13,248 nt of DNA from SIG607 sp045537575 (GTDB lineage Bacteria > Bacillota > Clostridia > Oscillospirales > Acutalibacteraceae). The stretch covers positions 1-13,248 of the forward strand of contig JAZSPU010000019.1 of NCBI GenBank assembly GCA_045537575.1. Direction: 5' to 3'. Below, in pieces: positions 12,579 to 13,248 of the stretch; position 1 is the first letter of the stretch; the number at the start of each line of letters is the position of its first letter. The translations under genes and the position numbers were made by a program. The notes beneath the pieces were generated by a model. That model did not search any database. It had not been told where the DNA came from and saw nothing but the letters and a program-made list of their open reading frames with translations.

Positions 12579-13248
12579 ATGAGTAAAAGTAGAAAGAAAA
12601 TAATTCTGTCTTTAGCTATAGTTTTATTGGTAATTTTAACCGCATTGGCTGTTTTTTTCTTTATCCCAAAATTAAAAATTGAGCTTATCGGCGAAAAAGA
12701 AATAACCGTTCCCTTCGGAGAGGAATACGTTGATCCCGGTGTAACGGCTTTTTACGGCAAAAAGGAATTTTCGCCTATTATAACCGACGGTAACGTTGAT
12801 ACCGAGAAAATAGGCAGTTACGTCCTTACCTACTCCGTCACACGCAAAAAAACCACAAAAAGCGTAATCCGTACCGTTCACGTTGCCGACCTTACGGGCC
12901 CCGATATAACTGTAGAGGGAGAGGTTACCGCCTTTAAGGGCTATCCCACAAGCGATATAGTTTTAAGCTATTCAGCTATTGATCTTTTTGACGGCGACTG
13001 CACCGCTTCGGTAGAAAGAGTCAACAACGCTGACCACATAATGCTCTATGCCACCGACAAAAAGGGAAACAAAAGCGAAAAAAAGGTTGCTGTTAAATTT
13101 GTTGATGACACAAATCCGCCTGTAATTACCCTTAAGGGTGACAAATTTGTGCTGCTGAATCCCGGAGAAAGCTATACCGATCCCGGCGCTTCGGCAAAGG
13201 ATGACCGCGGCGGTGATATAAGTAATCTTATAACCAACAGCGGTATGC
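12579..13248 (+). CDS. Membrane-anchored protein with DUF5011-type Ig-like repeats (5' part)
   Basis: The open frame runs off the window after 223 codons. The start ATG follows AGAGG by about 7 nt. A short Lys/Arg-rich head (residues 1-7) precedes one hydrophobic segment (about 8-30) without a lipobox or clear cleavage site. This suggests an N-terminal anchor with the rest outside the cell. Three Ig-fold units of about 70 residues follow. The first carries VPFGEEYVDPGVTAF (44-58). The second begins near TGPDITVEG, and the third near PPVITLKGD with LNPGESYTDPGASA (DPG at 201-203). The first and third carry the DPGxxA signature of DUF5011 and similar bacterial surface domains, while the middle one is degenerate. 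In Clostridia such N-terminal repeats often carry a C-terminal cell-wall enzyme, for example a polysaccharide deacetylase or carboxypeptidase. The C-terminus is not visible here, so function is open. It is divergent from pth. Confidence 0.88.
   Translation, partial: MSKSRKKIILSLAIVLLVILTALAVFFFIPKLKIELIGEKEITVPFGEEYVDPGVTAFYGKKEFSPIITDGNVDTEKIGSYVLTYSVTRKKTTKSVIRTVHVADLTGPDITVEGEVTAFKGYPTSDIVLSYSAIDLFDGDCTASVERVNNADHIMLYATDKKGNKSEKKVAVKFVDDTNPPVITLKGDKFVLLNPGESYTDPGASAKDDRGGDISNLITNSGM

Overview
The window looks like a chromosomal segment of an uncultured, AT-rich Clostridia-type Firmicute, probably a gut relative of Oscillospiraceae/Ruminococcaceae. The evidence is AGGAGG-type ribosome binding sites, lipobox lipoproteins with Gram-positive signal peptides, T-rich intergenic DNA, sigma-A-like promoters, and the Firmicute gene order pth - mfd - PrsA/SurA-like lipoprotein. 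No mobile element, CRISPR array, phage gene or toxin-antitoxin pair is visible. Species cannot be named from the sequence alone.

Layout. (1) Positions 1-200 have no gene. They hold two strong leftward promoters about 98 bp apart, each behind phased A-tracts. This is the layout of a tandem rRNA or tRNA operon promoter whose transcribed part lies left of the window. (2) Positions 201-2318 hold a leftward NahK-like sugar 1-kinase and a divergent AraC-family regulator. (3) Positions 2325-2465 encode a 46-residue cysteine-free peptide with its own promoter. (4) Positions 2649-6977 hold three tandem paralogous substrate-binding lipoproteins of sugar ABC transporters. Each has its own promoter, and no permease or ATPase gene is present. 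(5) Positions 7080-12310 hold, in leftward order, peptidyl-tRNA hydrolase (pth), transcription-repair coupling factor (mfd, overlapping the pth stop) and a PrsA/SurA-like lipoprotein. (6) From 12579 rightward, divergent from pth, is the 5' part of a membrane-anchored protein with repeated DUF5011-like Ig-fold domains. It is cut by the window end.

How the parts fit. The kinase, the regulator and the three binding lipoproteins suggest capture and phosphorylation of a host- or diet-derived carbohydrate, with N-acetylhexosamine as the best guess for the kinase. The binding proteins must borrow membrane components from elsewhere. The pth-mfd-lipoprotein block is housekeeping. The most useful second-look items are the rRNA-type tandem promoters at the left edge, the self-contained orphan binding-protein array with fused terminator-promoter junctions, the small peptide gene, and an inverted repeat flanked by direct repeats between pth and the Ig-domain gene.
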